Assembly (NCBI GenBank): GCA_041397305.1 | Contig: JAWKWX010000014.1 | Span: forward strand, 12,638 to 76,637 | Direction: 5' to 3' | Length of the DNA: 64,000 nucleotides | From: TMP-24 sp041397305 | Lineage (GTDB): Bacteria; Pseudomonadota; Alphaproteobacteria; Rhodobacterales; Rhodobacteraceae | Position numbers and translations under genes: made by a program | Notes under the pieces: model-generated | Seen by the model: only the letters and a program-made list of their open reading frames with translations | Told to the model about the DNA's origin: nothing | Databases searched by the model: none | In this document: piece by piece, positions 53,500-62,640 of the stretch | Layout: each line of letters opens with the position of its first letter | Numbering within the stretch: the stretch's first letter is position 1

Positions 53500-54052
53500 C
53501 CAGGACTTCGGCGTCGAACTCACGCCCACCTGCGCCAGGCGCAGAGAGCGATCGTGCAGCATGAAGCCTTCGGTCATCACCTGAATGATGTCAGCCGGCC
53601 TTGGTGCCCGGCAGCGCGCCTCGAACATCGCCTGACCGCATCTGCGGGTCAGCTCTGCATCGCCCACGGCCCGGAGCGGATCGGCATGACGCCGTGGCGG
53701 GTCATCACGTTGGTAAGCTCGCGCAGCATCAATCCACCCCTTCGATCAGGGCCTGGGCGGCGGCGCGCTGTTCGTCGCCGCCGCATCAGTGCGCGCTTGA
53801 GGATTGTCATAGACCGGCAGCAGGTCGCGCGCGCGAGCTTCGAGCCGCCATATTGTTCCGCCTCGCGCCGATGCGCTCGCCGCGCTTGCGGATATTCTCG
53901 GCATCCGCGAGCGCCCGCATGAAGCGGTCCCTCATCTCGTCGCGCGTCGGCCTTCAGCGCGCCTCGACCTCGGCCAGCAGCGGGTCGTCCTCCAGTTCGT
54001 CGCCCATCAGGGCCTGATCTTCGGCCAGTTCGTCTTTCTTCATCTCGTTCAT
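53500..54052 (-). pseudogene. grpE: nucleotide exchange factor GrpE, interrupted as sequenced
   Basis: GrpE releases ADP from DnaK. Pieces in order: MNEMKKDELAEDQALMGDEL, the coiled-coil LADAENIRKRGER, AEQYGGSKLARDLL, LIEGVDLMLRELTNVMTRHGVMPI, FDPNLHQAMFEA-type text broken around 53,640, and IIQVMTEGFMLHDRSLR...VGVSSTPKS. The span fits a GrpE of about 184 residues. grpE is essential in most bacteria, so real inactivation is unlikely. It starts 5 bp after hrcA. The 3' end is approximate. Confidence 0.85.
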
Positions 54053-54057
54053 CAGTT

Positions 54058-55115
54058 CTACCCTTGGTGACGCTCGCCGGACGGGAGCTGCCCACAAGCT
54101 GCGCCGTGTAATCACGACGATCGGCACGATGCATATAGTTCGGCGTCGGTCCGATCACCCCCACGGCGCCGATGATCTTCCGATCCGCGTTCATATAGGA
54201 GAAACCACCAGAGAGGAACCGAAAGTGAGAAAAGTTTGTTCTCCGCCCCGATAAAAATGCGCGCCCTCGCCGGTTTCCGCCAGTTCAAGGAACTGGGCGA
54301 TATCGCGCTTGCGCTCGAGATCGTCAAAGAGACTGCGGACGCGCGCGAGGTCCAGTTCCGTTGCCGCATCCAGAAGATTCGACTGGCCGCCGCACGATCC
54401 GGCCGTTCCTGCAGATCGCCCGGCGCATCCCAGAGGGGCGAAACCGCTTTCCACAGATCGCGAGCAAGCTGGTCGGTCCTGCGCCGCCACAACGATTTCG
54501 CGAGAGCGATATGGCCGCGAAGCTCTGACAGGTGCGCCGCCTTCGGCAAGTGCATTGAGGAAATTTGCGGCCTCGCGCAGCGAGGCGGTGTCACCAGCGG
54601 GCGGGGGTAAAGAGGCGGTTTTCCACCTGCCCGTCGGCAAAGACCAGCACCACGAGCGCCCGGTCAGGGCAAGCGACAAACTCGATATGGCGGATCGGCG
54701 CCTCGCGCGCTTCGGTGTCAGGACAAGGCTTGCGCCATGGGTAATGCCCGACAGCGCCGCGCCAACCCGGTCAGCATCGATGCCGCCCGTCCTGTTCGGG
54801 CGCGCCGAGGGTCACGTCGATCGCCTGCCGGTCGGCGAGCGTGACGGTCGACACTTCCATGGTGACGAACATTCTCAGCCCAAGCTGCGTGGGGATGCTG
54901 GCCCGCCGATACATGCGGACTGTCGAGAAGCCCGAGGTATTCAGATCCTGCATCACATTGCGGATCGTCGCGGCCGACAGCTTCTCGCTCATCGTGCGGG
55001 TGAGCGAGCGCAGACCGACCGGATCGCCGCTTTCCAGATAGCCTCGACCACGGCGGAGAAGACCTCGCGCGAGCGGTCATTTCATCTGGAAAGGATTTTC
55101 TGCCCGTCAGCTCAT
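54058..55115 (-). pseudogene. hrcA: heat-inducible transcription repressor HrcA, interrupted as sequenced
   Basis: HrcA represses heat-shock operons through CIRCE sites. Recognisable text in several frames: MNDRSREVFSAVVEA, MSEKLSAATIRNVMQDL, LLDSPHVSAG, PTQLGLRMFV, RQAIDVTLGAPEQDG, HIEFVALTGRSWCWSLP-like remains, FLNALAEG, NLLDAATELDLARVRSLFDDLERKRDIAQFLELAETGEG, FIGAENKLFSLS, MNADRKIIGAVGVIGPT and a final YTAQLVG. The span of 1058 bases fits about 352 residues. The stop TAG is at 54058-54060. No CIRCE repeat was noticed upstream. Confidence 0.85.
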
Positions 55116-55214
55116 ACCTTTGAATAAAGAGCGGGGGAGCATCGCGTCAATCGGGGTTGCATCGGTGCGCCCGCCCCCTCTAATTGGGCGCGACCAATCC
55201 AGGAAGGACCGCCG

Positions 55215-55928
55215 ATGCGCCCCTCAGGCCGGAAACTCGACGAAATGCGCCCGATCTCGATCGAGGTCGGCGTGACGAAACATGCCGAGGGCTCGTGCCT
55301 GATCCGCTGCGGCGAGACCCAGGTGATCTGCACCGCGACGATCGAGGACAAGGCGCCATCGTTCCTGAAAGGCACGGGGCTTGGCTGGGTGACGGCCGAA
55401 TATGGCATGCTGCCGCGCGCGACGAATACCCGCAACAAGCGCGAGGCGGCGACAGGGCGACAGTCTGGCCGGACGCAGGAAATTCAACGGCTTATAGGGC
55501 GCGCTCTGCGGGCGGGCGTGGATCGCGTGGCCTTGGGTGAACGCCAGATCGTCGTCGACTGCGATGTGATCCAGGCCGACGGCGGCACGCGCTGCGCCTC
55601 GATCACCGGCGGCTGGGTGGCGCTGAGGCTTGCGATCAACAAGCTGATCAAGGCGGGTCTGGTGACCGGCGATCCGATCGTCGATCATGTTGCGGCGGTC
55701 AGCTGCGGCATCTATGCGGGCCAGCCGGTCGTCGATCTCGATTATGCCGAGGACAGCGAGGCGGGGACCGATGGCAACTTCATCCTGACCGGGCGCGGAC
55801 GGCTGATCGAAGTTCAGATGTCTGCCGAGGGTGCGACTTTCTCGCGCGACGAGATGGGCAGGCTGCTCGATCTGGCCGAAGGCGGTATCGCGGCGCTGGT
55901 GGCCGCCCAGAATGCTGCGGTGGCATGA
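55215..55928 (+). CDS. rph: ribonuclease PH
   Basis: A 237-residue phosphorolytic exonuclease that trims tRNA 3' ends. MRPSGRKLDEMRPISIEVG, EGSCLIRCGETQVICTATIE, MLPRATNTRNKREAATGRQSGR-type text and VDCDVIQADGGTRCASITG are the family blocks; the length is the norm. First clean gene after the frame-disrupted stretch. GGAAGGA before ATG 55215. First of the tight operon rph-rdgB-ridA-hemW-ybaN; divergent from hrcA, the usual Rhodobacter arrangement. Confidence 0.97.
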   Translation: MRPSGRKLDEMRPISIEVGVTKHAEGSCLIRCGETQVICTATIEDKAPSFLKGTGLGWVTAEYGMLPRATNTRNKREAATGRQSGRTQEIQRLIGRALRAGVDRVALGERQIVVDCDVIQADGGTRCASITGGWVALRLAINKLIKAGLVTGDPIVDHVAAVSCGIYAGQPVVDLDYAEDSEAGTDGNFILTGRGRLIEVQMSAEGATFSRDEMGRLLDLAEGGIAALVAAQNAAVA

Positions 55929-56539
55929 GGCGCCTCACCGGCGACCGGTTGCTGGTGGCGACCCACAACCGGGGCAAGCTGGAAGAGATCGCGGCACTTC
56001 TTCAACCTTTCGGCATAGCCTGCGTGAGCGCGGCCGAGTTGGGGCTGCCGGAACCCGAGGAGACCGAGACGACCTTCGTCGGCAACGCCCGGATCAAGGC
56101 GCATGCGGCCGCGCAGGCGACCGGCCTGCCTGCGCTGGCAGACGACAGCGGCATCGAGGTTGACGGGCTGAATGGCGCGCCGGGCGTCTACACGGCAGAC
56201 TGGGCCATGACGGTCTCCGGACGGGATTTCGTGCAGGCGATGAGCCGAACCTGGGCTGAATTAGAGACTGTTTCTGCCCCCTATCCCCGCCGCGCGCGCT
56301 TTCGCGCGACGATGGTTCTGGCCTGGCCGGACGGGCATGACGAAGTGTTCGAGGGCAAGGTCGAAGGGCAGGTCGTCTGGCCGATGCGGGGCCAGCAGGG
56401 GCATGGTTATGATCCGATGTTCCAGCCGGACGGGTATGAGATTACATTCGCGGAGATGGACCCGGGCGAAAAGAACCGGATCTCGCACCGCGCTGACGCG
56501 TTCCGTAAACTTTCAGCCGCTTTCGGAGGCAGGGAATGA
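55925..56539 (+). CDS. rdgB: XTP/dITP diphosphatase RdgB
   Basis: A 204-residue HAM1/RdgB enzyme that removes non-canonical purine triphosphates such as dITP and XTP. VATHNRGKLEEIAALL holds the triphosphate-binding SHNxGK-like motif, ETETTFVGNARIKA and ALADDSGIEVDGLNGAPGVYTADWA follow, and QQGHGYDPMFQPDG and ISHRADAFRKL end the family pattern. ATG overlaps the rph stop (ATGA). Confidence 0.95.
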   Translation: MRRLTGDRLLVATHNRGKLEEIAALLQPFGIACVSAAELGLPEPEETETTFVGNARIKAHAAAQATGLPALADDSGIEVDGLNGAPGVYTADWAMTVSGRDFVQAMSRTWAELETVSAPYPRRARFRATMVLAWPDGHDEVFEGKVEGQVVWPMRGQQGHGYDPMFQPDGYEITFAEMDPGEKNRISHRADAFRKLSAAFGGRE

Positions 56540-56910
56540 AGCTGATTTCAACCGGATCACCCTTTGAAAAGAAGATGGGCTACAGCCGTGCGGTGGTGAA
56601 AGGCCCCTGGTGCTTCGTCTCGGGCGTCACCGGCTATGATTATGGCACGATGACGATGCCTGCCGATGTCGCCGAGCAGACGCGCAACTGTTTCGAGACA
56701 ATCAAATGGGCGCTGAACGAGGGGGGCTTTGCCCTGACCGACATCGTGCGGGTGCAATATACGATCACCGACACGGTGTTTGTCGACGCGATCACCCCGG
56801 TTCTGGGCGAGTATCTGGGCGAGATACGGCCCGCCGCCACCATGGTCGTGGCCGGTCTGATCCGCCCGGAGATGAAAGTCGAGATCGAAGTCACGGCGCT
56901 TAGGGAATAG
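56536..56910 (+). CDS. RidA family protein
   Basis: A 124-residue member of the YjgF/RidA (Rid) family. WCFVSGVTGYDYGTM, ADVAEQTRNCFETIKWAL and the arginine-containing IRPAATMVVAGLI are seen. Whether it deaminates enamine/imine intermediates like RidA itself or belongs to another Rid subgroup cannot be settled by eye. ATG overlaps the rdgB stop (ATGA). Confidence 0.88.
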   Translation: MKLISTGSPFEKKMGYSRAVVKGPWCFVSGVTGYDYGTMTMPADVAEQTRNCFETIKWALNEGGFALTDIVRVQYTITDTVFVDAITPVLGEYLGEIRPAATMVVAGLIRPEMKVEIEVTALRE

Positions 56911-56936
56911 ACCCTGTTCCTGCGGAAAGTGGGCAA

Positions 56937-58091
56937 ATGGACGATTGGCGGCACGGCGGCTTCGGCCTGTATCTGCATTGGCCGTTCTGCACGTCCAAAT
57001 GCCCCTATTGCGACTTCAACAGCCATGTAGCGGCGCGCATCGACCAGCCGCGCTGGCAGCGCGCCTATCTGGCGGAGATCGACCGGATTGCCGACGAGAC
57101 CGGCGACCGGGTCCTGAATACTGTCTTTTTCGGCGGCGGCACGCCATCGCTGATGGACCCGGATCTGGTCGCGGCGATTCTGGAGCGGATCACCAGGCAC
57201 TGGCGGTGCGCGAACGATTTCGAGGTGACGCTGGAGGCCAATCCCGGCTCGGTCGAGGCCGGGCGCTTCCGTGCCTATGGTGCGGCGGGGGTGAACCGGT
57301 TGTCGATGGGCGTGCAGGCGCTGAACGACCGGGACCTGCGGCGGCTGGGCCGGATGCATTCGGTCGCCGAGGCGCGGCGCGCTTTCGATATCGCGCGCGA
57401 TACGTTCGGGCGGGTGAGTTTCGATCTGATCTATGCGCGTCAGGACCAGACTTTGGAGGACTGGCGGCGCGAGTTGACCGAGGCTTTGTCGATGACGGTC
57501 GATCATTTCTCGCTTTACCAGCTGACGGTCGAGGAAGGCACGGTCTTTGGCGCGCGCGCAGCGGCAGGGCACCTCAAGGGCCTGCCGGACGAGGAGCGGG
57601 CGTCTGATATGTACCTGATGACACAGGAAATTTGCGAAACCGCTGGCCTGCCCGCCTATGAGATTTCCAACCACGCCCGGCCGGGGGCGGAAAGCCGCCA
57701 CAACCTGATCTACTGGCGCTACGGCGATTATGCCGGGATCGGGCCCGGGGCGCATGGCCGCCTGACAGGTCCGACCGGGCGCTATGCAACCGAGGCGCCG
57801 CGCGGGCCGGAGGACTGGCTGCAGCGGGTGGAGACTGCAGGCAACGGCGAGGCACCGAGGGAACGGCTTTCCATGGCCGATCAGGCGACGGAATTCCTGC
57901 TGATGGGGTTGCGGCTTTCCGAAGGCATCGCGCTCGACCGCTGGCGGGCGCTTCGCGGGGCGGACGTTCCGGTGGCGCGGATCGACGGCCTGTTCGATCT
58001 GGGCCTCCTATGGCGGTGCGACGGGCGGATCGGCGCGACCGCCGCGGGGCGACCGGTTCTCAATGCGCTTCTGAGGGATCTTCTGGCATGA
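56937..58091 (+). CDS. hemW: radical SAM heme chaperone HemW
   Basis: A 384-residue protein formerly called oxygen-independent coproporphyrinogen oxidase-like. The radical-SAM cluster motif is C18-x3-C22-x2-C25 (FCTSKCPYCDFNSH), with NTVFFGGGTPSLM, EANPGSVEAGRF and NRLSMGVQALNDRDL following. The fourth N-terminal cysteine typical of HemN is replaced by phenylalanine, as in HemW. Inserts heme into respiratory enzymes. 26 bp after ridA. Confidence 0.93.
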   Translation: MDDWRHGGFGLYLHWPFCTSKCPYCDFNSHVAARIDQPRWQRAYLAEIDRIADETGDRVLNTVFFGGGTPSLMDPDLVAAILERITRHWRCANDFEVTLEANPGSVEAGRFRAYGAAGVNRLSMGVQALNDRDLRRLGRMHSVAEARRAFDIARDTFGRVSFDLIYARQDQTLEDWRRELTEALSMTVDHFSLYQLTVEEGTVFGARAAAGHLKGLPDEERASDMYLMTQEICETAGLPAYEISNHARPGAESRHNLIYWRYGDYAGIGPGAHGRLTGPTGRYATEAPRGPEDWLQRVETAGNGEAPRERLSMADQATEFLLMGLRLSEGIALDRWRALRGADVPVARIDGLFDLGLLWRCDGRIGATAAGRPVLNALLRDLLA

Positions 58092-58444
58092 TCCGGGCGA
58101 TCTGGGCCGGCATCGGTCTTTTGGCGCTCGCGCTTGGTATCGTCGGCATCTTCCTGCCGCTTCTGCCAACGGTTCCCTTCCTGCTGGCGGCCGGTTTTGC
58201 CTTTGGCAAATCCTCGGCCCGGCTGCACAACTGGCTTCTGACCCACCCCAGACTCGGGCCGCCGATTCACGACTGGAACGCGCGCGGCGCGATTTCCCGC
58301 AGGGCCAAGCGCCTGGCAAGCCTGTCGATTCTGGCGGCTTTCTCTCTTTCGTGGCTCATGGGCTTCGGCACGCGCGTTCTGGTCATTCAGGCGATCACGC
58401 TCGCCTGCGTGAGCCTTTTCATCTGGACCCGGCCGGACTGCTGA
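58088..58444 (+). CDS. YbaN family (DUF454) membrane protein
   Basis: A 118-residue inner-membrane protein. Its N-terminal hydrophobic stretch with the motif LPLLPTVPFLLAAGFAFGKSSARLHNWLLTHP-like arrangement and a later pair of helices are typical of YbaN/DUF454. Function unknown. ATG overlaps the hemW stop (ATGA). Its stop directly abuts the convergent parB stop, with no room for a terminator. Confidence 0.85.
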   Translation: MIRAIWAGIGLLALALGIVGIFLPLLPTVPFLLAAGFAFGKSSARLHNWLLTHPRLGPPIHDWNARGAISRRAKRLASLSILAAFSLSWLMGFGTRVLVIQAITLACVSLFIWTRPDC

Positions 58445-59338
58445 TCAGCGGATCTGCGACAGAAGCTGGCAAAGTTCGTCAAGCTGGTCGAGGGACTTGT
58501 AGCTGATCGTCAGATGGCCGCCATCATGGCCCTTGTGGTCGATCACCACCTTCATGCCGAGATTGGCGGACAGATCCTGTTCCAGAACCCGTGTATCGGC
58601 ATCCTTTTGCGGCGCGCGGCGCGGAGCAGGCGATGCAGCGCCCTGCCCGGCTTTCGCCTTCGGCGCCTGTGCCAGCCGCTCGATCTCGCGCACCGACAGG
58701 CCTTCGTCGATCACCCGGCGGGCAAGCACCACGGGATTGTCCGTGGTGATCAGCGCACGGGCATGACCGGCGGTCAGCTTGCCCTCGCGCAGCCAGGCCT
58801 GAACCTGATCGGGAAGCGAGAGAAGGCGCAGCAGGTTGGCGATATGGCTGCGGCTTTTCGAAAGCGCCCCCGCGAGCCGTTCCTGGGTATGGCCGAACCG
58901 GTCCATCAGCTGGCGGTAGCCCATCGCCTCTTCCACCGGATTGAGATCGGCGCGCTGGATATTCTCGATGATCGCGAGCTCCAGAAGCTCGGTATCGCTC
59001 ACCTCGCGGACAAGCACCGGCACTTCGTGCAGCTGGGCGAGCTGCGCCGCACGCCAGCGTCTTTCGCCGGCGACAATCTCATAACCGCCTGGTTTTCTTG
59101 GATTTTCCCTGACAATCAGCGGCTGGATAATGCCCTTTTCACGAATCGAGGACGCGAGCTCCTCCAGAGCTTCGCGGGGGAAGTCACGGCGCGGCTGATC
59201 CGGGTTGGGCTCCACCATCTCGATCGGGACGGACAGGTCGGGCCGACGCGGCCGCGTCTCCTCGGCAGGTGCGACATCGGCCATCAAGGCGGACAGACCC
59301 CGGCCGAGGCCGCGACGTTCGGATTTCTTGTCAGCCAT
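58445..59338 (-). CDS. parB: chromosome partitioning protein ParB
   Basis: A 297-residue CTP-dependent DNA clamp. The N-terminus RRGLGRGLSALMAD, the CTP-binding VAGERRWRAAQLAQL, NIQRADLNPVEEAMGY and the helix-turn-helix (TQERLAGALSKSRSHIANLLRLL) are standard. The C-terminal dimerisation domain includes GGHLTISYKSLDQLD. It loads on the two parS sites located 1.4 and 3.3 kb away. It follows parA by 2 bp. Confidence 0.96.
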   Translation of the reverse strand: MADKKSERRGLGRGLSALMADVAPAEETRPRRPDLSVPIEMVEPNPDQPRRDFPREALEELASSIREKGIIQPLIVRENPRKPGGYEIVAGERRWRAAQLAQLHEVPVLVREVSDTELLELAIIENIQRADLNPVEEAMGYRQLMDRFGHTQERLAGALSKSRSHIANLLRLLSLPDQVQAWLREGKLTAGHARALITTDNPVVLARRVIDEGLSVREIERLAQAPKAKAGQGAASPAPRRAPQKDADTRVLEQDLSANLGMKVVIDHKGHDGGHLTISYKSLDQLDELCQLLSQIR

Positions 59339-59340
59339 GG

Positions 59341-60156
59341 CTAGCCCCTTCCTTCTTTCTTTTCGTGCCGCGCCAGAAGCTCTCGCGCCAGCGCCCGATA
59401 GGCCGCCGAGCCCTTCGACGCACTGTCATAGGCAAGCACCGGAACGGAATAGCTCGGCGCCTCGGACACGCGGACATTGCGGGGAATGACGGTGCGGAAC
59501 ACCAGTTCGCCCAGATTGCTGCGTGCGTCGGTTTCGACCATCTGGGACAAGTTGTTGCGGCCATCGTACATGGTCAACACAACACCTTCGATGCGCAGGT
59601 CCTTGTTTGCCGACTGGCGCACGGTGCGGATGGTCAGCATCAGCTGCGACAGCCCTTCCAGCGCGAAGAACTCCGCCTGCAGCGGCACAAGCACCGATTG
59701 CGCGGCGATCATCGCGTTCACGGTCAGAAGCGACAGCGAGGGCGGGCAATCGATCAGGACGTAATCGAACTCATAAGCGTCGATCGCGGGCTGGATCAAC
59801 GCATCATGCAGCAGGAACGACCGTTTCTCGTTCGCCACCAACTCGATATCCGCCGAAGAAAGGTCGGTCGTTGCCGGGCAAATATAGAGGTTTTCAATCG
59901 ACGAGGGGCGGATGACATCAAGAATGTCGGCGTCCTCGATCAAGAGATCGTAGGTGGTCAGGCCGCGCGACTGCGGCTCGAACCCGAGGCCGGTCGAGGC
60001 GTTGCCCTGCGGATCAAGATCGACCAGCAACACGCGCTTGCCGATTTCCACCAGCGCCGCCGCCAGGTTGATCGCGGTCGTCGTCTTGCCCACCCCGCCC
60101 TTCTGATTGGCGATGGCGATGATGCGGGGGCCGGAAGGGCGCGTCGGATCAGGCAC
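59341..60156 (-). CDS. parA: chromosome partitioning ATPase ParA
   Basis: A 271-residue MinD/ParA ATPase. The deviant Walker A is K19-GGVGKTT, followed by LLVDLDPQGNASTGLG and the DYVLIDCPPSLSLLTVNA Walker B segment. Drives origin segregation with ParB. It overlaps rsmG by eight bases. Confidence 0.97.
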   Translation of the reverse strand: MPDPTRPSGPRIIAIANQKGGVGKTTTAINLAAALVEIGKRVLLVDLDPQGNASTGLGFEPQSRGLTTYDLLIEDADILDVIRPSSIENLYICPATTDLSSADIELVANEKRSFLLHDALIQPAIDAYEFDYVLIDCPPSLSLLTVNAMIAAQSVLVPLQAEFFALEGLSQLMLTIRTVRQSANKDLRIEGVVLTMYDGRNNLSQMVETDARSNLGELVFRTVIPRNVRVSEAPSYSVPVLAYDSASKGSAAYRALARELLARHEKKEGRG

Positions 60157-60766
60157 GGGAAAGCCCTCGGATGGAATAGATCACCGCGTCCGGATCGGTC
60201 GCGCTGGCATGTGTTTCGTATGAAAACCGCCAGGTTTCAAGGGCTTGACCCAGCTCCGCGGCGTGATTCGCCCCCTTTGGGAACAGCGCCGCCCCGTCGG
60301 GCGCCAGATGACGCTCGGCATGGGCGAGAAGTTCGGTCAGGGGCGCGAGGGCGCGGGCCGACAGGACCTCCGCGGCGAGCGGCGTGAGGGATTCTATCCG
60401 GGTCGCGTGGACAGTTGTCGTCAGGCCAAGCGTTTGGCTCGCGGTTGTGAGAAAGGCCGCCTTGCGCTGGTCGCTTTCCACGAGCGCCACACGAAGGTCG
60501 GGCTTCAGGTCCGCGGCCAGGATCGCGACGATCAGACCGGGGAATCCGCCGCCCGAACCGAGATCGGCCCATAGCCCGGCGTCACTCTGGCTCAAAGAGA
60601 AGATTTGTGCGGAATCAAGAACATGCCGCTCCCACATCTGCTCCAGACTGTTGCGGGAAACCAGATTGATCGCCGGATTCCACTTGCGGACCAAGGCCTG
60701 AAACACCTCCAGGCGCTCGGATGTTTCACGTGAAACATCGCCGATCCCCCCGACAGAAATCGTCAT
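60149..60766 (-). CDS. rsmG: 16S rRNA (guanine-527-N7)-methyltransferase RsmG
   Basis: A 205-residue methyltransferase (GidB). NPAINLVSRNS, ADLGSGGGFPGLI, and SARALAPLTELLAHAE are the family blocks. Its N-terminal DVSRET codons are part of parS site 1. ATG overlaps the mnmG stop (ATGA). Confidence 0.95.
   Translation of the reverse strand: MTISVGGIGDVSRETSERLEVFQALVRKWNPAINLVSRNSLEQMWERHVLDSAQIFSLSQSDAGLWADLGSGGGFPGLIVAILAADLKPDLRVALVESDQRKAAFLTTASQTLGLTTTVHATRIESLTPLAAEVLSARALAPLTELLAHAERHLAPDGAALFPKGANHAAELGQALETWRFSYETHASATDPDAVIYSIRGLSRA
60722..60737. promoter_or_regulatory. parS site 1 (inside rsmG)
   Basis: TGTTTCACGTGAAACA, a perfect 16-bp palindrome matching the bacterial parS consensus. 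It lies in the first codons of rsmG. Confidence 0.95.
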
Positions 60767-62637
60767 CCGGCAGCCCGGGCGCGCGCGTCGCGGCGCAGCA
60801 CGGCGAGGATCAGCGTCAGCGCCGCGGGCGTCATGCCCTCAACCCGCCCTGCCTGCGCAAGGGTCGTCGGGCGGATGCGGGCAAGCTTTGTCTTCAGCTC
60901 TGCCGACAGCCCCTCCAGCCGCTCATAGGCGAACCCGTCCGGGATCGCCTGCCCCTCATCGCGCCGCAACCGCTCCGCATCCTCGGCCTGCCGATCGATG
61001 ACGGGCGCGTAGAGGGCATCGCGACAGAGCTGGTCCCGGATCTCGGCCGGAATGGTGGCCAGTCCGCTGCATGCCTGGCTGAGCTGCGCAAAGGTCACGT
61101 CGGGATAAGACAGCAGCTGAAAGGCGGTCCGCCGTTTGCCATCCTGGTTCAGATGGATACCGGCCGTTGCAGCATCTTTCTGTGAAAAGCTCACGGATTC
61201 CAGAAGGTTTCGGCCAGACTCCAGCGCCTCCATCCGCGCCTCGAACCGCTGCCGACGCATCTCGCCGACGCAGCCGAGGGCAATGCCCTTCCCGGTCAGG
61301 CGCTGGTCGGCGTTGTCCGCCCGCAGCGACAGCCGGTATTCGGCGCGCGATGTGAACATGCGGTAGGGTTCGGAAACCCCCCGCAGCGTGAGATCGTCGA
61401 TCATCACGCCGATATAGCTGTCGGTCCGGCTGAAGGTGATCGCCTCGGCGTGCCTTGCGCGGCGCGCGGCATTGAGCCCGGCAACCAGCCCCTGCGCCGC
61501 CGCTTCCTCATATCCGGTGGTGCCGTTGATCTGGCCGGCAAGGAACAGGCCCGGCAGCTGCTTCAGTTCCAGCGACAGGGTCAGCGCCCGCGGATCGACA
61601 TAATCATATTCGATCGCATAGCCGGGTTGGGTGATGGCCACCGATTCGAGCCCGGCGATCGAACGAACATAGGCCTCCTGAACATCGACCGGCAGCGAGG
61701 TCGAGATGCCGTTCGGATAGACCGTCGGATCATCCAGCCCCTCCGGCTCCAGAAAGACCTGATGCGATGACTTGTCGGCGAATCGGACGATCTTGTCCTC
61801 GATAGACGGGCAATAGCGGGGCCCGACGCCCTCGATATGGCCACCATACATCGCCGACCGCGCCAGGTTGGTGCGAATGATCTCGTGCGTCTGTTCGTTG
61901 GTATGGGTGATCCCGCAGGCGATCTGCCGCGCGAACGGGCGGTCGTGCAGGAAGGAAAACATCGTCGGCGCATCGTCGCCCGGCTGGCTTTCCAGCCGAT
62001 CCCAGTCGATCGTGCGTCCGTCCAGGCGTGGCGGCGTGCCGGTTTTCAGCCTGCCCATCGGCAGATCAAGCGCGCGCAGGCGATCGGCCAGTGGAACCGA
62101 CGGCCGGTCGCCGACCCGACCGCCTTCGCGCCGCTGGTCGCCCACATGGATGACGCCGCGCAGGAAGGTTCCGGTACACAGGACAACTGCTGAGGAACGA
62201 ATTTCAGACCCGTCCGAAAGACGAATGCCGGCAAGGACCCCGCCCTCCATGATGAGGTCCGAAGCCTCGCCCTCCACAACATCCAGTAGGGGTGTGGCGG
62301 CCACCTCCGCCTGCATGGCTTCCCGATAAAACCTCCGGTCTGCCTGCGCGCGCGGCCCCTGAACCGCGGGCCCCTTGCGGCGATTGAGCAGACGGAACTG
62401 AATACCGGCCCTGTCGGCCACGCGCCCCATGATCCCGTCCAGCGCGTCGATCTCGCGCACGAGGTGGCCCTTTCCGAGCCCCCCGATGGCAGGATTGCAG
62501 GACATCACGCCGATCGTCCCGGCGCGCATCGTCAACAGGACCGTCCGGGCGCCCATGCGCGCCGCGGCATGCGCCGCCTCCGCGCCCGCATGGCCCCCCC
62601 CGACCACCACCACATCAAAATGTTTCACGTGAAACAT
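60763..62637 (-). CDS. mnmG: tRNA uridine 5-carboxymethylaminomethyl modification enzyme MnmG
   Basis: A 624-residue FAD enzyme (GidA), partner of MnmE in wobble-uridine modification. VVVVGGGHAGAEAA is the FAD loop, and RRKGPAVQGPRAQADR, TGTFLRGVIHVG, and GRLKTGTPPRLDG are seen. The first residues MFHVKH are encoded by parS site 2. The reading of 624 residues is the family length. Confidence 0.97.
   Translation of the reverse strand: MFHVKHFDVVVVGGGHAGAEAAHAAARMGARTVLLTMRAGTIGVMSCNPAIGGLGKGHLVREIDALDGIMGRVADRAGIQFRLLNRRKGPAVQGPRAQADRRFYREAMQAEVAATPLLDVVEGEASDLIMEGGVLAGIRLSDGSEIRSSAVVLCTGTFLRGVIHVGDQRREGGRVGDRPSVPLADRLRALDLPMGRLKTGTPPRLDGRTIDWDRLESQPGDDAPTMFSFLHDRPFARQIACGITHTNEQTHEIIRTNLARSAMYGGHIEGVGPRYCPSIEDKIVRFADKSSHQVFLEPEGLDDPTVYPNGISTSLPVDVQEAYVRSIAGLESVAITQPGYAIEYDYVDPRALTLSLELKQLPGLFLAGQINGTTGYEEAAAQGLVAGLNAARRARHAEAITFSRTDSYIGVMIDDLTLRGVSEPYRMFTSRAEYRLSLRADNADQRLTGKGIALGCVGEMRRQRFEARMEALESGRNLLESVSFSQKDAATAGIHLNQDGKRRTAFQLLSYPDVTFAQLSQACSGLATIPAEIRDQLCRDALYAPVIDRQAEDAERLRRDEGQAIPDGFAYERLEGLSAELKTKLARIRPTTLAQAGRVEGMTPAALTLILAVLRRDARARAAG
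62621..62636. promoter_or_regulatory. parS site 2 (at the start of mnmG)
   Basis: TGTTTCACGTGAAACA, identical to site 1, spans the first codons of mnmG. Confidence 0.95.
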
Positions 62638-62640
62638 CGC

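Larger units (their letters stand above)
49630..55110. other. region of dense small frame changes across several genes
   Basis: mutS (3' part), a LysR gene, tmpA, tmpB, grpE and hrcA are all broken by single- or few-base changes, while genes before 49.6 kb and after 55.2 kb are clean. Gene spans stay close to normal, so large deletions are not involved. Confidence 0.85.

Noticed and set aside
49630..55110. Interpretation as a genomic island of decayed pseudogenes
   Set aside because: Gene content is partly housekeeping (mutS, grpE, hrcA), spans are full length and the edges are abrupt, which points to sequence errors.
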